DNA of 64,000 nucleotides from Rattus norvegicus (GCF_036323735.1 NC_086026.1:71129039-71193038), one strand, 5' to 3'. Shown: positions 41,371-52,278, counted from the stretch's first letter. Program-made: numbers and translations. Notes: generated by a model not told the origin, from the sequence alone.

Positions 41371-41482
41371 AAAGCTGGGCGTGGTGGCACACCTGGAATC
41401 CCACAGCTCCTGAGATCCAAGCAGGAGGACTGTAGGTTCAAGGCCATCCTGGGATACTTAGCAAGACCCCGTCTCAATTTTT
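41371..41482 (+). mobile_element. B1 SINE
   Basis: AAGCTGGGCGTGGTGGCACA, CTGGAATCCCACAGCTCCTG, GTAGGTTCAAGGCCATCC and AAGACCCCGTCTCAATT are in B1 order. Confidence 0.82.
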
Positions 41483-42066
41483 TAAAAGTAAGTCTTGGAA
41501 AAAAGATGACTCTGTAGCTTGAGACAGAATCTTCCTTTAAGGAGGGCAAAGAAGAGAGGGAGAGAAGATAGGATAGGGAGAGGAGGAGAAAGAAGAGGAA
41601 AAAGAGGTGAGGGAATGAGAAAATTAGAAGCTTTTCAAAGTACATACTCTGTGAGGGAAGAAACAGCACAGTTCAAAGGTCACTATAATCTTCAGAGACA
41701 GGTCGGCTCAGTCACCTTCTGCCTGGGATTGTGGCGTGAAGCCCTGAGATCGTTCCCTCATCTGAGGTAGCCTAGAGTGGTCTCTGCCCTCACTCTATGG
41801 CAGGCTTACCACGAGATATAAGAACAACATGAAGTTTTGAAAATTGTGAAACTTTATATAGAACTGCCTTAATTTTCCAAAAAGGTGGGAAGACGTTGGG
41901 TAAAAGAGCTAACGCAGAGCAGGATCTGTTTGGGAGGGAGTTCCTTACTCCATTCTGCTTTGACCGAGCAGCCAGCACTGCCTGGGGTCCCTGTGTTAAG
42001 GCTGTAGAGAAAAGGCTCTCTCAGAAGTACCCTAGGACTGTACCCTTGAAATACACAAAGTATACA
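41483..42066. other. Unassigned, with a GAGA-rich patch
   Basis: A purine-rich patch lies at about 41545-41620. Nothing else recognised. Confidence 0.45.

Positions 42067-42104
<38 letters not shown>
42067..42104. repeat. (CA)n microsatellite
   Basis: About 19 CA units, followed by about 190 bp of degenerate CACA/CATA sequence. Confidence 0.96.
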
Positions 42105-42106
<2 letters not shown>

Positions 42107-42387
42107 AGAAACACATAAAGATGCACAGAGGTATATACATATGTGCACATACAGACACACACATGAGAACACTCAGAGAGACATAGGTACAAACACACAT
42201 ACACAAGACAGGCATATCCAGGGGCACACAGAGATGCTTGGATACAGAAACACACAAACATACATGCACACACAAACATACATACACACAAAGACATGCG
42301 CTCAATATGAGCACCTGTGTCACATTTCTGTCACCATGACTTCCTCATCATAGACTGCACGGACAAGCCACAAGCCGTAATCCCAAA

Positions 42388-42400
42388 CGAACTCTTCTTT
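42388..42400 (+). repeat. Target-site duplication of ID, left
   Basis: CGAACTCTTCTTT recurs at 42493-42505. Confidence 0.9.
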
Positions 42401-42492
42401 TTTTTTTTTTTTTTTTCCAGAGCTGGGGACCGAACCCAGGGCCTTGCGCTTCCTAGGCAAGCGCTCCACCACTGAGCTAAATCCCCAACCCC
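42401..42492 (-). mobile_element. Rat ID SINE, antisense
   Basis: The minus strand reads GGGGTTGGGGATTTAGCTCA, GTGGTGGAGCGCTTGCCTAG, GAAGCGCAAGGCCCTGGGTT, CGGTCCCCAGCTCTGG and a poly-A tail. This is the ID element, derived from the tRNA-Ala-like BC1 RNA and expanded in rat. 13-bp target duplications are exact. Internal pol III A and B boxes are present, but a genomic ID copy is not a functional tRNA. Confidence 0.96.
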
Positions 42493-42505
42493 CGAACTCT
42501 TCTTT
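42493..42505 (+). repeat. Target-site duplication of ID, right
   Basis: Exact partner of 42388-42400. Confidence 0.9.
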
Positions 42506-42962
42506 AAGTTGCTTTCATTAGATATTCAGTCTTAGCAATGAGTGGGTCCCACGGACAGCAGGTGGGCCTTTGCAAGGGTTATCCTCAGCCCACCTAGGAG
42601 AACAGGAAGTAGTTTAGAGAGACAGCAAGTGGGAAGGGGAGGGACATGTGGATGCAGCCATCAAGCCAGTGTGCTCTGAGAAGGGTGGGCAGACGGCCAG
42701 CCCAGAAAGGAGATGGTAAGTCGTAGTGAAGAAATGTGGTAAGAAAGGCCAAAGAAGGGCAGGCTTCAGGATTCCTGAGTGAACACGAAGCCTGTGAAAG
42801 TATCCTAGAGATCATGGAAGCTGCTGGGTAGCTCTTGAGCAAGGGACTAACCAATCGCATTGAGCCGTTGGTAGGAAGGTTAATTTGTCAGTGAGGAGTG
42901 GATAGTGGTCTGAATTGGGTAGTCCTATGCAACAGGCACAAAGGGACAATGCCAAAGGTGAC
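42506..42962. other. Unassigned sequence
   Basis: No repeat family or coding frame recognised. Confidence 0.5.
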
Positions 42963-42970
42963 CACACACA

Positions 42971-43008
<38 letters not shown>
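42963..43008. repeat. (CA)n microsatellite
   Basis: About 22 CA units with an AAC interruption. Confidence 0.95.
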
Positions 43009-43010
<2 letters not shown>

Positions 43011-43235
43011 TTCATAAAGGATCCCCCTCACAGCAGCTTTTGCAGCTAGGCCAGCCTCAAAAGAGCACAGTGGGAAGCACGTTGCATCCTGAACATGGAA
43101 GAGAAAACACGTTCTTGGAAGAGAGTTCTCTCAAACCCAGCCACCCACAGTCCCAGAAAGGAACTGGCAATCTGTTTCTCCTGGCACCGGATCAGAATGC
43201 TCCTGAGGCCAAGAGGACCCGAACGAGTTCTGCTC

Positions 43236-43247
43236 GTGTGTGTGTGC

Positions 43248-43291
<44 letters not shown>
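43236..43291. repeat. (GT)n microsatellite with GCGT
   Basis: GT units with a GCGTGCGT insert, purine-pyrimidine alternating throughout. Confidence 0.95.
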
Positions 43292-43293
<2 letters not shown>

Positions 43294-43690
43294 AGCCCAA
43301 TGAGGCCATCTGTCTCTGAACAGGCCCCTGATAGGGGAGACAGAGTCAATCCCTCGCACCCCAAGGCAAACCCATTTCAGAGATCCAAGAACACAAGCTG
43401 AGATGTCCCCAGTCACTCTGGGCTTTTTCTCTGGCACTGTGCTTAGAGCTTCCATGTAGAATTGCAGGTATAGGGACCAGCCATTAAGAAGTCCTGCACC
43501 ACAGACATCTCAGAATAGATATGTTCAGGGTTTGAGGAGTTTGGGGGTTCTAATCTCCTCCAATGCTATCTGAGTGTTAATGAGTTAGATATAAAGCACC
43601 CCTATGAGACTTGTCGGGTAAAGGCTTGGTCACTCACTAGGGAGGTGAATGGATCATGAGGACATTGATGCCATCAAAAGTTTAGCCACT
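43292..43690. other. Unassigned; possible MaLR-type LTR remnant
   Basis: The piece at about 43590-43660 (CACCCCTATGAGACTTGTC, then AGGTGAATGGATCATGAGG) resembles parts of MaLR/ORR-type LTRs, but I cannot delimit it. Confidence 0.3.
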
Positions 43691-43780
43691 GGGGGACTGG
43701 AGAGATGGCTCAGCGGTTAAGAGCACTGATTGTTCTTATCTGTAATGGTCCTGCCCTCCTCTGGCTTCTTCTTTGCTTCC
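43691..43780 (+). mobile_element. B2/B3 SINE with internal deletion
   Basis: The head GGGGACTGGAGAGATGGCTC, AGCGGTTAAGAGCACTGATT is joined directly to CTGTAATGG and GCCCTCCTCTGGC. About 60 bp of the middle is missing. Confidence 0.82.
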
Positions 43781-43864
43781 CATCCAGGACGAAATAAAAA
43801 AGCAACAGAACTACCTAGCCTTGACAAACACCCCTGAAACCTCAAACCAATCTTACCTGCAGCA

Positions 43865-44280
43865 CCAGATAGTTTTGGTTTGGTTGGTGTTATCAACTTG
43901 ACATAAACTAGAGTCAACTAGGAAGAGGGGATATCAGTTGAGGAATCGTCTCCATTGAGGAACATTTTCTTGATGGATGTTTAATGTTAAAAGCATCCAT
44001 CCAGTCCACTGTGAGCAGATGGTCCCCAGGTATATAAGAAAAAAACCAACAAAAAGCAAACAAACAAAAAACAAAAAAAACCTGAGCAAGCCAGTAACTT
44101 GGCACTCCTCCCTGGTCTCTGCTTCAGTTCCTGCCTCCAGGTTCCTGCCTCCAGGTTCCTGCCTGACTTCTCTCAGTGTTGGAGTGGGACCTGAGAGTTG
44201 TAAAGTAAAATAACCCTCTCATCCCCGAGTTCATTTTAATCATGGTATTTATCATAGCAGTAGAAGCCCTAAGGTGCCTC
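43865..44280. mobile_element. URR1-like rodent repeat
   Basis: TTATCAACTTGACATAAACT, AGAGTCAACTAGGAAGAGG, GTGAGCAGATGG, GAGCAAGCCAGTAACTTGGC, then three tandem 14-bp units GTTCCTGCCTCCAG (the third incomplete), GAGTTGTAAAGTAAAATAAC and ATCATAGCAGTAGAAGCCCT. It is the reverse orientation of the copy at 35255. Confidence 0.65.
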
Positions 44281-44336
44281 TTTGAAGTTGATTTATCTCT
44301 GGTATTTTGCCACGAAACCAAAAAATAGACCAATGT

Positions 44337-44526
44337 AGGGACTGGGGAAATGGCTCAGTGGTTGAGAACACTTGCAGAGGTATTGCTCTTGCAGAGGACC
44401 CAGGTTCAAATCCCAACACTCCCATCACAGCTTGCAATCATTCATGATTTCAGGAGATTTGATGCCCTCTTCTGACCTCCACGGGTACCACACCCACATA
44501 TGGAACCATACATACATGCAAGCAAA

Positions 44527-44557
<31 letters not shown>

Positions 44558-44580
44558 TACATATAATTAAGATACATAAA
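44337..44580 (+). mobile_element. B3 SINE
   Basis: GGGACTGGGGAAATGGCTCA, GTGGTTGAGAACACTTGC, then CTTGCAGAGG twice (a local duplication), GGTTCAAATCCC, GATGCCCTCTTCTGACC and CATACATGCAAGCAAAAC, with a (CA)n tail at 44528-44553. Confidence 0.85.
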
Positions 44581-44678
44581 TCTTTTTAAAAGAATCTTAA
44601 GGAGCTAGTTTACCCAGTAAACATCAGGAAGACAAAAGGGATGCACAGTCAAAAAACACAGGCCCTCAAACTTCCTCC

Positions 44679-44732
44679 AAAAAAAAAAAAAAAAAAAAAA
44701 AAAGGAAGGAAGGAAGGAAGAAAGAAAGAAAT
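44679..44732. repeat. (A)n(GGAA)n tract
   Basis: An A homopolymer of about 23 bases followed by GGAA/AGAA tetranucleotides. Confidence 0.92.
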
Positions 44733-45154
44733 CTGCTCAGAATTGGCCCTTTAACTCCTTTAAGACCTTTCTTTTAGTCTCAGAATGACAAGGGAAGGGT
44801 CCTCCTCTGTCAGGGGCTCTCTGTGGCTACTCTAAGGTTAGTGGTTCAACATGTCCTGGTACTGTGAAGGTTGGTGTTGGAGGAGGGGAGGGGGTTCAAA
44901 GAAAGGAAAGCAGATGGCGGCCTTGGCTGAAGAAAGCTGAAGCTGCATCAGACTCTGGGAGACTGGAAGGCTCAGGGTTCTTTGGAAGACAGTGGCAGCA
45001 AAGGGGTGGGGTCTGGAGGATCTGATATTTGGAAGGAGAAGTAGAAAGTGAGTGCCCCAGGCAGGAGGAAGAAGTGGCCAGATGTGTCAGAGGTTCTCAG
45101 AGGCCACTTAGAATGCCACCATGGAGGTCACTGATGGACTTAACTAAAGCAGCA
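44733..45154. other. Unassigned sequence
   Basis: G/A-rich single-copy-looking sequence, nothing recognised. Confidence 0.5.
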
Positions 45155-45372
45155 TCTTAAACACTGTTCTATTGCTGTGAAGAGACACCATGACCTGATA
45201 AAAGAAACTCTTATAAAAGAAAGCATTTAATTGTAGTCTTGCTTACAGTTTCAGAGGTTTAGTCCATTATTATCATGGCAGGGAACATGACGACACACAG
45301 GCAGACATGATGCTGGAAAAGTCATCCCAGTCTCTAGGGGGAGGGAGGGAGGGAAGGAGGGAGGGAGGGAGG

Positions 45373-45431
<59 letters not shown>

Positions 45432-45575
45432 GGGCAGGCAGACAGACAGATAGACTGGCATGGACTTTGACACTCCAAAGTCCACCCTCCAGTAATGTGC
45501 TTCCAACAAGGCCACACCTCCTAATCCTTCTAATCCTTCCAAATAGTACTGCTCCCTGGTGACTAAGCATCACCA
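45155..45575. mobile_element. URR1-like rodent repeat with internal (GGGA)n(GA)n
   Basis: TTCTATTGCTGTGAAGAGAC, ACCATGACCTGATAAAAG, TTTCAGAGGTTTAGTCCATT, ATCATGGCAGGGAACATG and TTCCAACAAGGCCACACC are strong family landmarks. A GGGA/GA microsatellite (45338-45430) interrupts the middle. Confidence 0.68.
45338..45430. repeat. (GGGA)n(GA)n microsatellite
   Basis: GGGAGGGA units pass into about 35 GA units. The Ser/Leu minus-strand frames over it are artefacts. Confidence 0.95.
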
Positions 45576-45639
45576 CACTTGTAGAGTGGAGACAGTAGAA
45601 CTTAGATTCTATCACCTTTACTACTTTATGCCCTCTGCC

Positions 45640-45745
45640 TGTCTAGCCCCATGTCATAGATAAAGAACCCAAAGCTGAGAGATGCTCTGACGTGCCTAAA
45701 GTCATTTGAGTGGCAGGACTAGGATTCTACCCTGTCTCCCAAAGC
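45640..45745 (-). mobile_element. MIR fragment, antisense
   Basis: AAAGAACCCAAAGCTGAGAG, CTAAAGTCATTTGAGTGGC and AGGACTAGGATTCTACCC are antisense MIR landmarks. Confidence 0.65.
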
Positions 45746-45870
45746 TGGTGATGGTGAATGGCAGCACCATGGTGTGAATTTGATGGTGGTACTGATGCTG
45801 GTGACGGCAGTACCCAAGATTGTGGTGCTGATGTTGAGGGTATTGATGACAGAGATGATTGTTCACTGAG
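45745..45870. repeat. Degenerate GATGGTGGT-like repeat
   Basis: Imperfect GTGATG, GATGGTGG, GATGCTGGTG, GTGGTGCTGATG units. Asp/Gly-rich 96-residue frame from 45758 is a by-product. Confidence 0.6.
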
Positions 45871-48200
45871 AGAAACTGATCGTGATTTTGAAGTTATAGG
45901 AGGAAAAAAAAAGACAGATCTAAATCTATACTATATTTCCAATCAGTCAGCAACCTATGAGCTTTTCCATCTCAGGGTCTCAGTTTCCCACACAGTGAGG
46001 CAGAGAATCGATTGCCTGCCCGAGTGGAGAGTTCCGAGAAGAATGTAGGTGGGAAAACTCCCAGAAGCCACCAGATGCTAGTAAGCCTTCCATTGGTCTG
46101 TTGGTTCACTGATCCCCACCACCCACTGTGCAGTGCAGGGACATTACTGAGCCTGTCCCTCCCTAGTTCAACTCTACTCCCAGCTAGTCCACAGGAATTC
46201 CAAAGTCAATCACAGCCATCTTGGTGTCTGCCTGCTCCCTACCTTGGGCTCCTGCCTTCTGCATTCTCTGCTGTAATAACAGCACCATACTGGGTTCTCA
46301 CCACCTGCTCCCTGGCTGATGAAGTCCTCAGAGACAGTTGGGAGAAGAGCCAATGGTCACAGAGCACCTTTCCAGACTCTTCATTTGGGCAGGAAGTGGC
46401 ATAGGCCTAACTAAGAATTTGGTTTGGGATCCACAAAGGCCTGGACTAGATTGATTCTCTTCTACTGATGTAAAAGCTCAGCTCTCATCTCAAAGAGAAG
46501 CTTATTCCGGAGTCAAGTGCAAGTGGCCATGGCCTGGGGACACGGATTCACTCTGAATTCCACGTTCCGGCATGGTAACAGTCTGGTGGAGTTGTTATAG
46601 TAACTGAACAGAGAAAATCAACGCACTTCAAAAAGTCACTGGTGGGCACATCAGGTAGGCGGCTAGAAGAAAAAGGGGGAAACTCAATTCTGGGTGTCAG
46701 ATGCTCTCAAGCAACATCCCTGTGACTTTCCTCCAGCCTGATAGACTTCTGGCTGGTGGGAGCTAGGGTCTGTTGTTGCATTCCAAAGAAGAGCAAAACA
46801 AATGTCTATTATGGAAGGGTAAAGATTAGCCCAAGATAATTTGACTCTGGACTTGCCACATTCCAACCTCTCCACAGTCACTGAGGCTCTAAGCAGTTAA
46901 TCAGCCTTCAGAAGACCGACTGTAAGGTGTGTTCCTGAGACCCAGCCCTCCCGTCCCCGACCCCACCTGTGGCGTATTCCCTTAAGTGGGTCTACTCGCC
47001 ACATCCCTTTCTAACTTGCCTTGTGATGTGCACACTCCCTTCCCTATTCCAGAAGGCAGATGTCACTGCTGCTTCTTCCCCCGGAAACACCGCAGTGGCT
47101 CATGGGAAGTGCCCGAGTGTAGTGTGAGTGATGGAAGCAGTCCAACAAGGAGCACTGGGCATAGACAGCTCCTCCAGAACTGAAGGGAGCCAGCTCTGCG
47201 GAGCTCCACCAGCAGGGTCCCCGCTCAGCAACAAATGCAAGTTCCTTCCAGGTCTTACCTTCTATCGAATCCTGCACTCATCCCTGGAGCCCTTTATCTA
47301 CACAGTCTCATTCAGATCAAGCTATGTCATGGTGACAGGGCTGGCTGTTACTTTAGAGGAAACAGTTACTTCTTAGGCTTGGGAACTTAGCTTGGGCTCA
47401 GACATCCCGGTACAGAACACAACACTGGCATTCTGGCTCACCCCTGCTGGAAGCCCTCTGGGTTTTAAATGTTCCAGGTCAGAAGGGCAGGAAGAGAGGC
47501 TGCTTGTGTTTGCTCCAAGGGGTCTACCTACTGGGAAAACACAGGTAAATCAAACAAGCCTGTTTGTTCTCCCCAGTACGGCAAACAAAAAATAACTCTG
47601 ACTAATTCCCCTCCAAGGCCTCTCTGCTGGACCCGAGAGGCATGATTAAAGTAATGGGAAGACAAATATTGTCCTGGAGAAAACGACAAAACCTGAGGTA
47701 GGGAAGGCATACAGCACCTTGCAAAGGGCAGCTGGTTTTGAGTGTCCCAGGGGTAGTCGGAAAGATTCCAGAAAGGCAGAAGCATGTGGCCTGTCTCTGG
47801 GCTTGAACAGCTGCAAGAGGCTTGGGTTGGGTGAGCCTTGTAGGTAGCTGTGAGCAGGAAAGACTCACGGGGCCTCCCAGGCATCTGGAAGGGCAGTAGA
47901 GAGCGGAAGGGTCTCTGTAGAAATGCATGGATGGTCAACCAGGCATGAGAGGAAACTGTGCTCAAAGCAGCTGGCACCTCAGGCTCCAGAGAGTTTGTGT
48001 GGCTCGCCCTCCTTTCCGTGGGATTGCCATTTTGTTCTTTGAGAAGACTCCTGCTGTGTGACTCAGGCAAGAGCTAGGGCTTGAAGCCAAACACACTTGG
48101 CCTCACCCTCCATCATCCATCCATCCATTCATTAACCCATTTATGCTCTCAAGTTTATCACTCATATATAAAAGCACCAGGTCCTGACCTGTGACACACG
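45871..48200. other. Unassigned; no gene supported
   Basis: About 2.3 kb with few recognisable repeats. The 180-residue minus-strand frame (47528-48070) and 130-residue plus-strand frame (46012-46404) are among the longest outside simple repeats, but neither resembles a known family and both are within chance length. CATCCATCCATC at 48114-48128 is a short microsatellite. Confidence 0.5.
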
Positions 48201-48204
48201 GTCT

Positions 48205-48285
48205 TCAGCGAGCTTTTAAGTCCTCTGAGCTTCACCATCTTTAAGATGGGCTGGTGGCCGGATGTTGTGAAGATGACAAGCTGAA
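48205..48285 (+). mobile_element. MIR-like fragment
   Basis: AAGTCCTCTGAGCTTCACCA, TCTTTAAGATGGGCTGG and TTGTGAAGATGAC look like the 3' half of a MIR. Confidence 0.5.
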
Positions 48286-49483
48286 AAAAGTGGGGAGGGA
48301 GGCAAATAGCACAAGACTGGGTCCCCTCAGGATCCCCAGCTAACCTGGCCCTCCCTGGCCCTCTCCCAGCCTCAGCCAGGTGTCTGTGCTGTCCTTTCTA
48401 CCCATACGCCATTCACTCTTAGCCTTGTACATGTGTCCTTGGGGTCAAACCACAGTGTGGCCTTTGGAGGACTCAACATCAGCTTGCAGTAGAAGGCCCT
48501 AGAGATGAGACAAGAGGTAGGGTCTCTGATTTCACGGATGTGGCAGATTTAGCCCACATCCTTGGTTGGAGAGGGAGAAAAGAGGACTAGCAGCCAAGAG
48601 AAAGAAATGTACAAGCTAGAACCATGGGAAGAGAGTTACCCAGCAGAGGTAAAGAATCTCCCAGGCAGGGGGAGGTGCTCCTGAAAAGTCCTGCACAGAG
48701 TTCTGATGGTCTGTGTGCTTTCCCCTGCTGTGCTGTCCTGAGTTGGTGTAGGACACACATCACATCTCAGGAGGACTTGCAGAGGTGCGGCCAGCGGAGG
48801 CTACACACTCAGCTCCACAGACAGGGCCAAGGAGTGGGGGCAGCCTCTTGTAGCTCAGAGCATCATGGCATTGAGCTTGGAGAGAAGTAGGTGAACTGAT
48901 GCCAGGGGCTGAGGTGATATTAGTATAACCCCTGATTGATTGCATGGGGGACGCAAAGGAGATGGGGTTCAGGATGACCCAGAGGTGAAAGAATGTTTCC
49001 CTCCAAGGCTCAGGGCCCCAGGCCATCCTTCCCACCACTAGACTGACCAGAAGTCAGCAGCAGCTGGCTGGCAGGCTGTCTACCTTTCCAAGAGCAGAGG
49101 TCTTCCTGAGGGACTCACAATGTCAGAGTCATCATTGTTGTTGTTGATGTTGTTATAATAAAAATTACAGGTTCTTCCATCCTCTAACCCTCGCACCGCC
49201 CTGATTTGGGAAGAAATTAAGGAATTAGGGCCAGCAGGAGAGGGAAGCATCATTGACTGAACACTCACTATGTATGGGGCATGGGGCAGTCACTTTTTCC
49301 TGAAGTATTGTTTGTTCCTGAGATATCTATGCAAATGGGTATCTGCTGATGAAAGGCACAACAGGCTACAGGAGCTCGAATTCTGTCTCTGTCTGCTCCC
49401 TAACTCAGAGCAAATAAACTATTCTAATTTTTTATTTTGTTTTGTTGTTGTTTGGTTGGTTTAACTTTTGGAGCTAGACACTT
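48286..49483. other. Unassigned sequence
   Basis: No gene supported. A small (GTT)n-like patch lies at about 49135-49155, and a MIR-like TGACTGAACACTCACTATG near 49253. Confidence 0.45.
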
Positions 49484-49542
49484 GCAAAGCGGCTCAGGCT
49501 GGCTTTGAACTCTTGATTCTCTGCTACCACACCTGGCTTTAT
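49484..49542 (-). mobile_element. B1 fragment, antisense
   Basis: CTCAGGCTGGCTTTGAACTC, TTGATTCTCTGCTACCACAC and CTGGCTTT are B1 complement. Confidence 0.72.
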
Positions 49543-49595
49543 GAACTATTCTGATTCAGATTTTTCCATCTTTAAAAAAAAAAAATCGAGCATTA

Positions 49596-49935
49596 AGGCT
49601 GGAGAAACAGCTCAGTAAAATGCTTGCTCTGTGAGCATGAGAACCTAAGTCTGATCCCCAGAACCCACGTAAAAAGCCAGGTGAGGTGACATACTCCTGT
49701 AACCCAGAGCTGGGGAGGTGGAGGCAAGAGGAAGGCTGGGCTCTCTAGCCAGCTAGCCTAGCTCAATGGGTGAACTCCGGGTCCAAGAGACCCAGTCTCA
49801 GAGCACCTAGGGAAGAACAACACTCAAGGTTGTCTCCAGACCTCCACACACATGCCCACATATGCGCACACATAGGCTTGTGTGCACACACACGTATGCC
49901 CATATCTGTACATGTGAACCTGCATGTGCACACAC
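49596..49935 (+). mobile_element. B4/RSINE-type SINE, full length
   Basis: AGGCTGGAGAAACAGCTCAG, GTGAGCATGAGAACCTAAGT, CAGGTGAGGTGACATACTCC, CCAGAGCTGGGGAGGTGGAG, TAGCCAGCTAGCCTAGCTC, GAGACCCAGTCTCAGAGC, TCCAGACCTCCACACAC and a long CA-rich tail. One of the most complete copies here. Confidence 0.85.
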
Positions 49936-50449
49936 ACACTAATGGCGAGAGTGACTATCTCTTGCTCACTGAGATGAGACTGTAGATAGAGTTCTCGGAT
50001 CACATGTTATAGTGTGGGCTGGATGCATATGACCTATTTTTCTCCTCCTTTTCCAGGGCTGGGAACAGCATGCAGCCATGTGCTGGTACTGGGAGCCTGG
50101 CCAGATCTCTTGGTTCCAGCATGAGCACCCTTCCTCTCAGTCAGTTATATTGCCCCATCACTCCCAAAGGACATCTGTCTGCAGGATTAATCAAGATGGG
50201 GATTGTGGGGGGCATGCATGTACCAGAGTCCCCAGATGCTAGAGATGCCCTGTGGAATGACACTAGAAGGCTTGGTGTGGGGGAAGGGGTCAGGCTTGGT
50301 ATATGTGTGGTGGGGGAAGGGGTCTGCTCCTCACTTAGACAACAAAAGTACTTGCAGAGCATCTACTGGGGATAAACCTCTGTGCCAGGTCCCATGGACA
50401 AAGCAAAGGAGAAGTGTGTTTTCTTTGCTCAGAGGATGACATACCAGCC
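49936..50449. other. Unassigned sequence
   Basis: No gene supported. The 101-residue frame from 50070 is not recognised. Confidence 0.5.
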
Positions 50450-50620
50450 TGTACTTGGGATGTAGCTCAGTTGATGGAGTGCTTGCCTGTCGTAACAAGG
50501 CCTTGCTAGCACCTCAGAAACAGGTTATGGTCAGTATGCGTGCCTATAATCCCAGCACTAGGAAGCTGGCAGTGACAGGAGGATCAGAAGCATTCAAAGA
50601 CAGACTGGACTACATAAGAC
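50450..50620 (+). mobile_element. B4-type SINE with ID-like head
   Basis: ACTTGGGATGTAGCTCAGTT, GATGGAGTGCTTGCCTG, GTATGCGTGCCTATAATCCC, AGCACTAGGAAGCTGG and AGGATCAGAAGCATTC are in order, ending in the (GAAA)n that follows. Confidence 0.82.
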
Positions 50621-50624
50621 AGAG

Positions 50625-50670
<46 letters not shown>

Positions 50671-50678
50671 GAGGAAAA

Positions 50679-50725
<47 letters not shown>

Positions 50726-50877
50726 GTGAAAGGGTAGGGAGAGAGGGAAAAAGAGGGGAAGAGAGAAAGAAAGAGAGGGAGGGGGGAGAAGGGGAGAGGG
50801 AGAGAGGGGGGAGAAGGGGAGAGGGAGAGAGAGGGAGAGGGAGAAGGAGAGGGAGGGAGAGAGAGAGCGCGCTCTAC
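50621..50877 (+). repeat. (GAAA)n then GGGAGA purine tract
   Basis: A SINE tail expanded into about 100 bp of GAAA/GGAAA followed by GAGA/GGGA to 50877, with only two pyrimidines (50727, 50736). A 274-residue open frame (50455-51279) crosses it as Glu/Arg/Lys repeat and is an artefact. Confidence 0.95.
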
Positions 50878-51411
50878 TGCATTTGTATGTGGTTTTATTG
50901 TACTGTTACCCTAAGCCAGGAGGACACTAGCCCTGGCTTATGTCAAGGCCAGCAGGGCAGTAGAAATGATTGTTATCAGAAGTACCCTGAGCTGGCAGCC
51001 ATCCTGAGGAAAGGATCTGGGGTTGAAGGTTGCCCAGAGTTTCATCTGAGCTCACACAAGGCCATAGCTGTCAGCAAGGTAAACACAATCGTGGGTCAGA
51101 GAGGGAGGTATAACGTTCAGGTAAGCAGGGGTGATGCTACTACACAGAGTTCCAGACAGCTGGAAGCCCTGGTGCTTCATTCCACAGCTGAGGCAGACCT
51201 AGAGTGTCACCAAGACAGTCCAGTGAACCACACCCCTCAAAGCACCATTGAAAGGAAACATGATCCTGGGCCTGACTAGGGAATGGAAAGGCATATGGGT
51301 ACCATCTTCACAAGTGTGCGTGTCTCTCTCTGAACCTGACCAAATAGCCAGATTGACTGCCCAGTGAGCTTCCAAGAGCTTCATGTGCCAGCATCCCAGT
51401 ACTGGCCATGT
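50878..51411. other. Unassigned sequence
   Basis: Nothing recognised with confidence. Confidence 0.5.
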
Positions 51412-51492
51412 CTAGTTTCTTACATGGATTCTGAGGACTTGAACTCAGGTCCTCGGCAGGTTAATCACTTGACCCACTGAACCCTGGCCCCG
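51412..51492 (-). mobile_element. SINE fragment, antisense
   Basis: TACATGGATTCTGAGGACTT, GAACTCAGGTCCTCGGCAGG and TTGACCCACTGAACC are the complement of a tRNA-type SINE. Confidence 0.68.
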
Positions 51493-51590
51493 AGTTTGTT
51501 TTTGCAAGACCGAGCTTTTACTATGTAACCCTGGATGCCCTAGAACTCAGTATGACAACCAGGTCATCTTCTAATCCCTGTCCTGTAGAG
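51493..51590 (-). mobile_element. B1 SINE, antisense, decayed
   Basis: AAGACCGAGCTTTTACTATG, TAACCCTGGATGCCCTAGAA and CTCAGTATGACAACCAGGTC follow the complement of B1. Confidence 0.6.
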
Positions 51591-51614
51591 ACACACTAAC
51601 ATCCCAGTGCCATC

Positions 51615-51725
51615 CCGTTCCTAGAAGGCCATTCAACTTCCCTGAGCCCCAGCATCCTCATCTGCAGAGGCAGCAATCACTCCCTGTGGTGCTGTGGAGA
51701 GTAAATGAGACAGCAGAGGTGCACA
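51615..51725 (+). mobile_element. MIR fragment
   Basis: CATTCAACTTCCCTGAGCC, CAGCATCCTCATCTGCAGAG and AGAGTAAATGAGACAG are MIR landmarks. Confidence 0.6.
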
Positions 51726-52158
51726 CAGTACTGCTTAAGACATCTTCATCCGCTCTGTTCTCAGAGATGTTGGAGGCCCATATTGATGCAAGAACATTGT
51801 CATCAGGGGAAGGGACTGAGGGAAAGGAAGGGACACACATGTCCTCATTAACACAGCAAGAACACAGAATCTAACTGAACTGACCACAGAATTCAGAGGC
51901 CTTGAAACGAACTTCTGAGGGGGGACTTAGGGACCCCAGAGATAGGGGGTAAAGCACTAGAAAACGTGCTGCAAATGGGGGTATACCACAAGCTACCAGA
52001 GGTTCTCCAGAGACTCCTTTCCCTGTGCTCCAATTTTTTCCAAGGCTGACAGCCCCTCTCCAGCATGACCCTCAATTCATCCCATGACTCCATAGTGACA
52101 GACAACTCTGAGCTCTTGGTTTAGGCTCTTCTGGAAGCAGAACACAGGACAAGGTATA

Positions 52159-52172
52159 AGAGCAGAGAGGAT
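52159..52172 (+). repeat. Target-site duplication of ID, left
   Basis: AGAGCAGAGAGGAT recurs exactly at 52279-52292. Confidence 0.93.
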
Positions 52173-52278
52173 GGGGCTGGGGATTTAGCTCAGTGGTGGA
52201 GCGCTTACCTAGGAAGCGCAAGGCCCTGGGTTCGGTCCCCAGCTCCGAAAAAAAGAAACCAAAAAAAAAAAAAAAAAA
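52173..52278 (+). mobile_element. Rat ID SINE with exact target duplications
   Basis: GGGGCTGGGGATTTAGCTCA, GTGGTGGAGCGCTTACCTAG, GAAGCGCAAGGCCCTGGGTT and CGGTCCCCAGCTCCG, then an A-rich tail to 52278. The core is almost free of substitutions and the 14-bp duplications are perfect, so the insertion is young. Only the base in GCTTACC departs from the usual GCTTGCC. The element contains its own pol III promoter but is not a tRNA gene. Confidence 0.97.

Noticed and set aside
47528..48070. 180-residue minus-strand frame in non-repetitive DNA
   Set aside because: No recognisable domain, no frame-specific composition and no splice context. A frame of this length is plausible by chance in 64 kb.
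50455..51279. 274-residue plus-strand frame
   Set aside because: Its central third is Glu/Arg/Lys repeat from a (GAAA)n SINE tail, and the flanks are SINE and unassigned DNA.
52173..52278. tRNA gene signal (A and B boxes)
   Set aside because: It is an ID SINE with poly-A and target duplications, not a tRNA. The same applies to the B-box-like sequences in the other SINEs.
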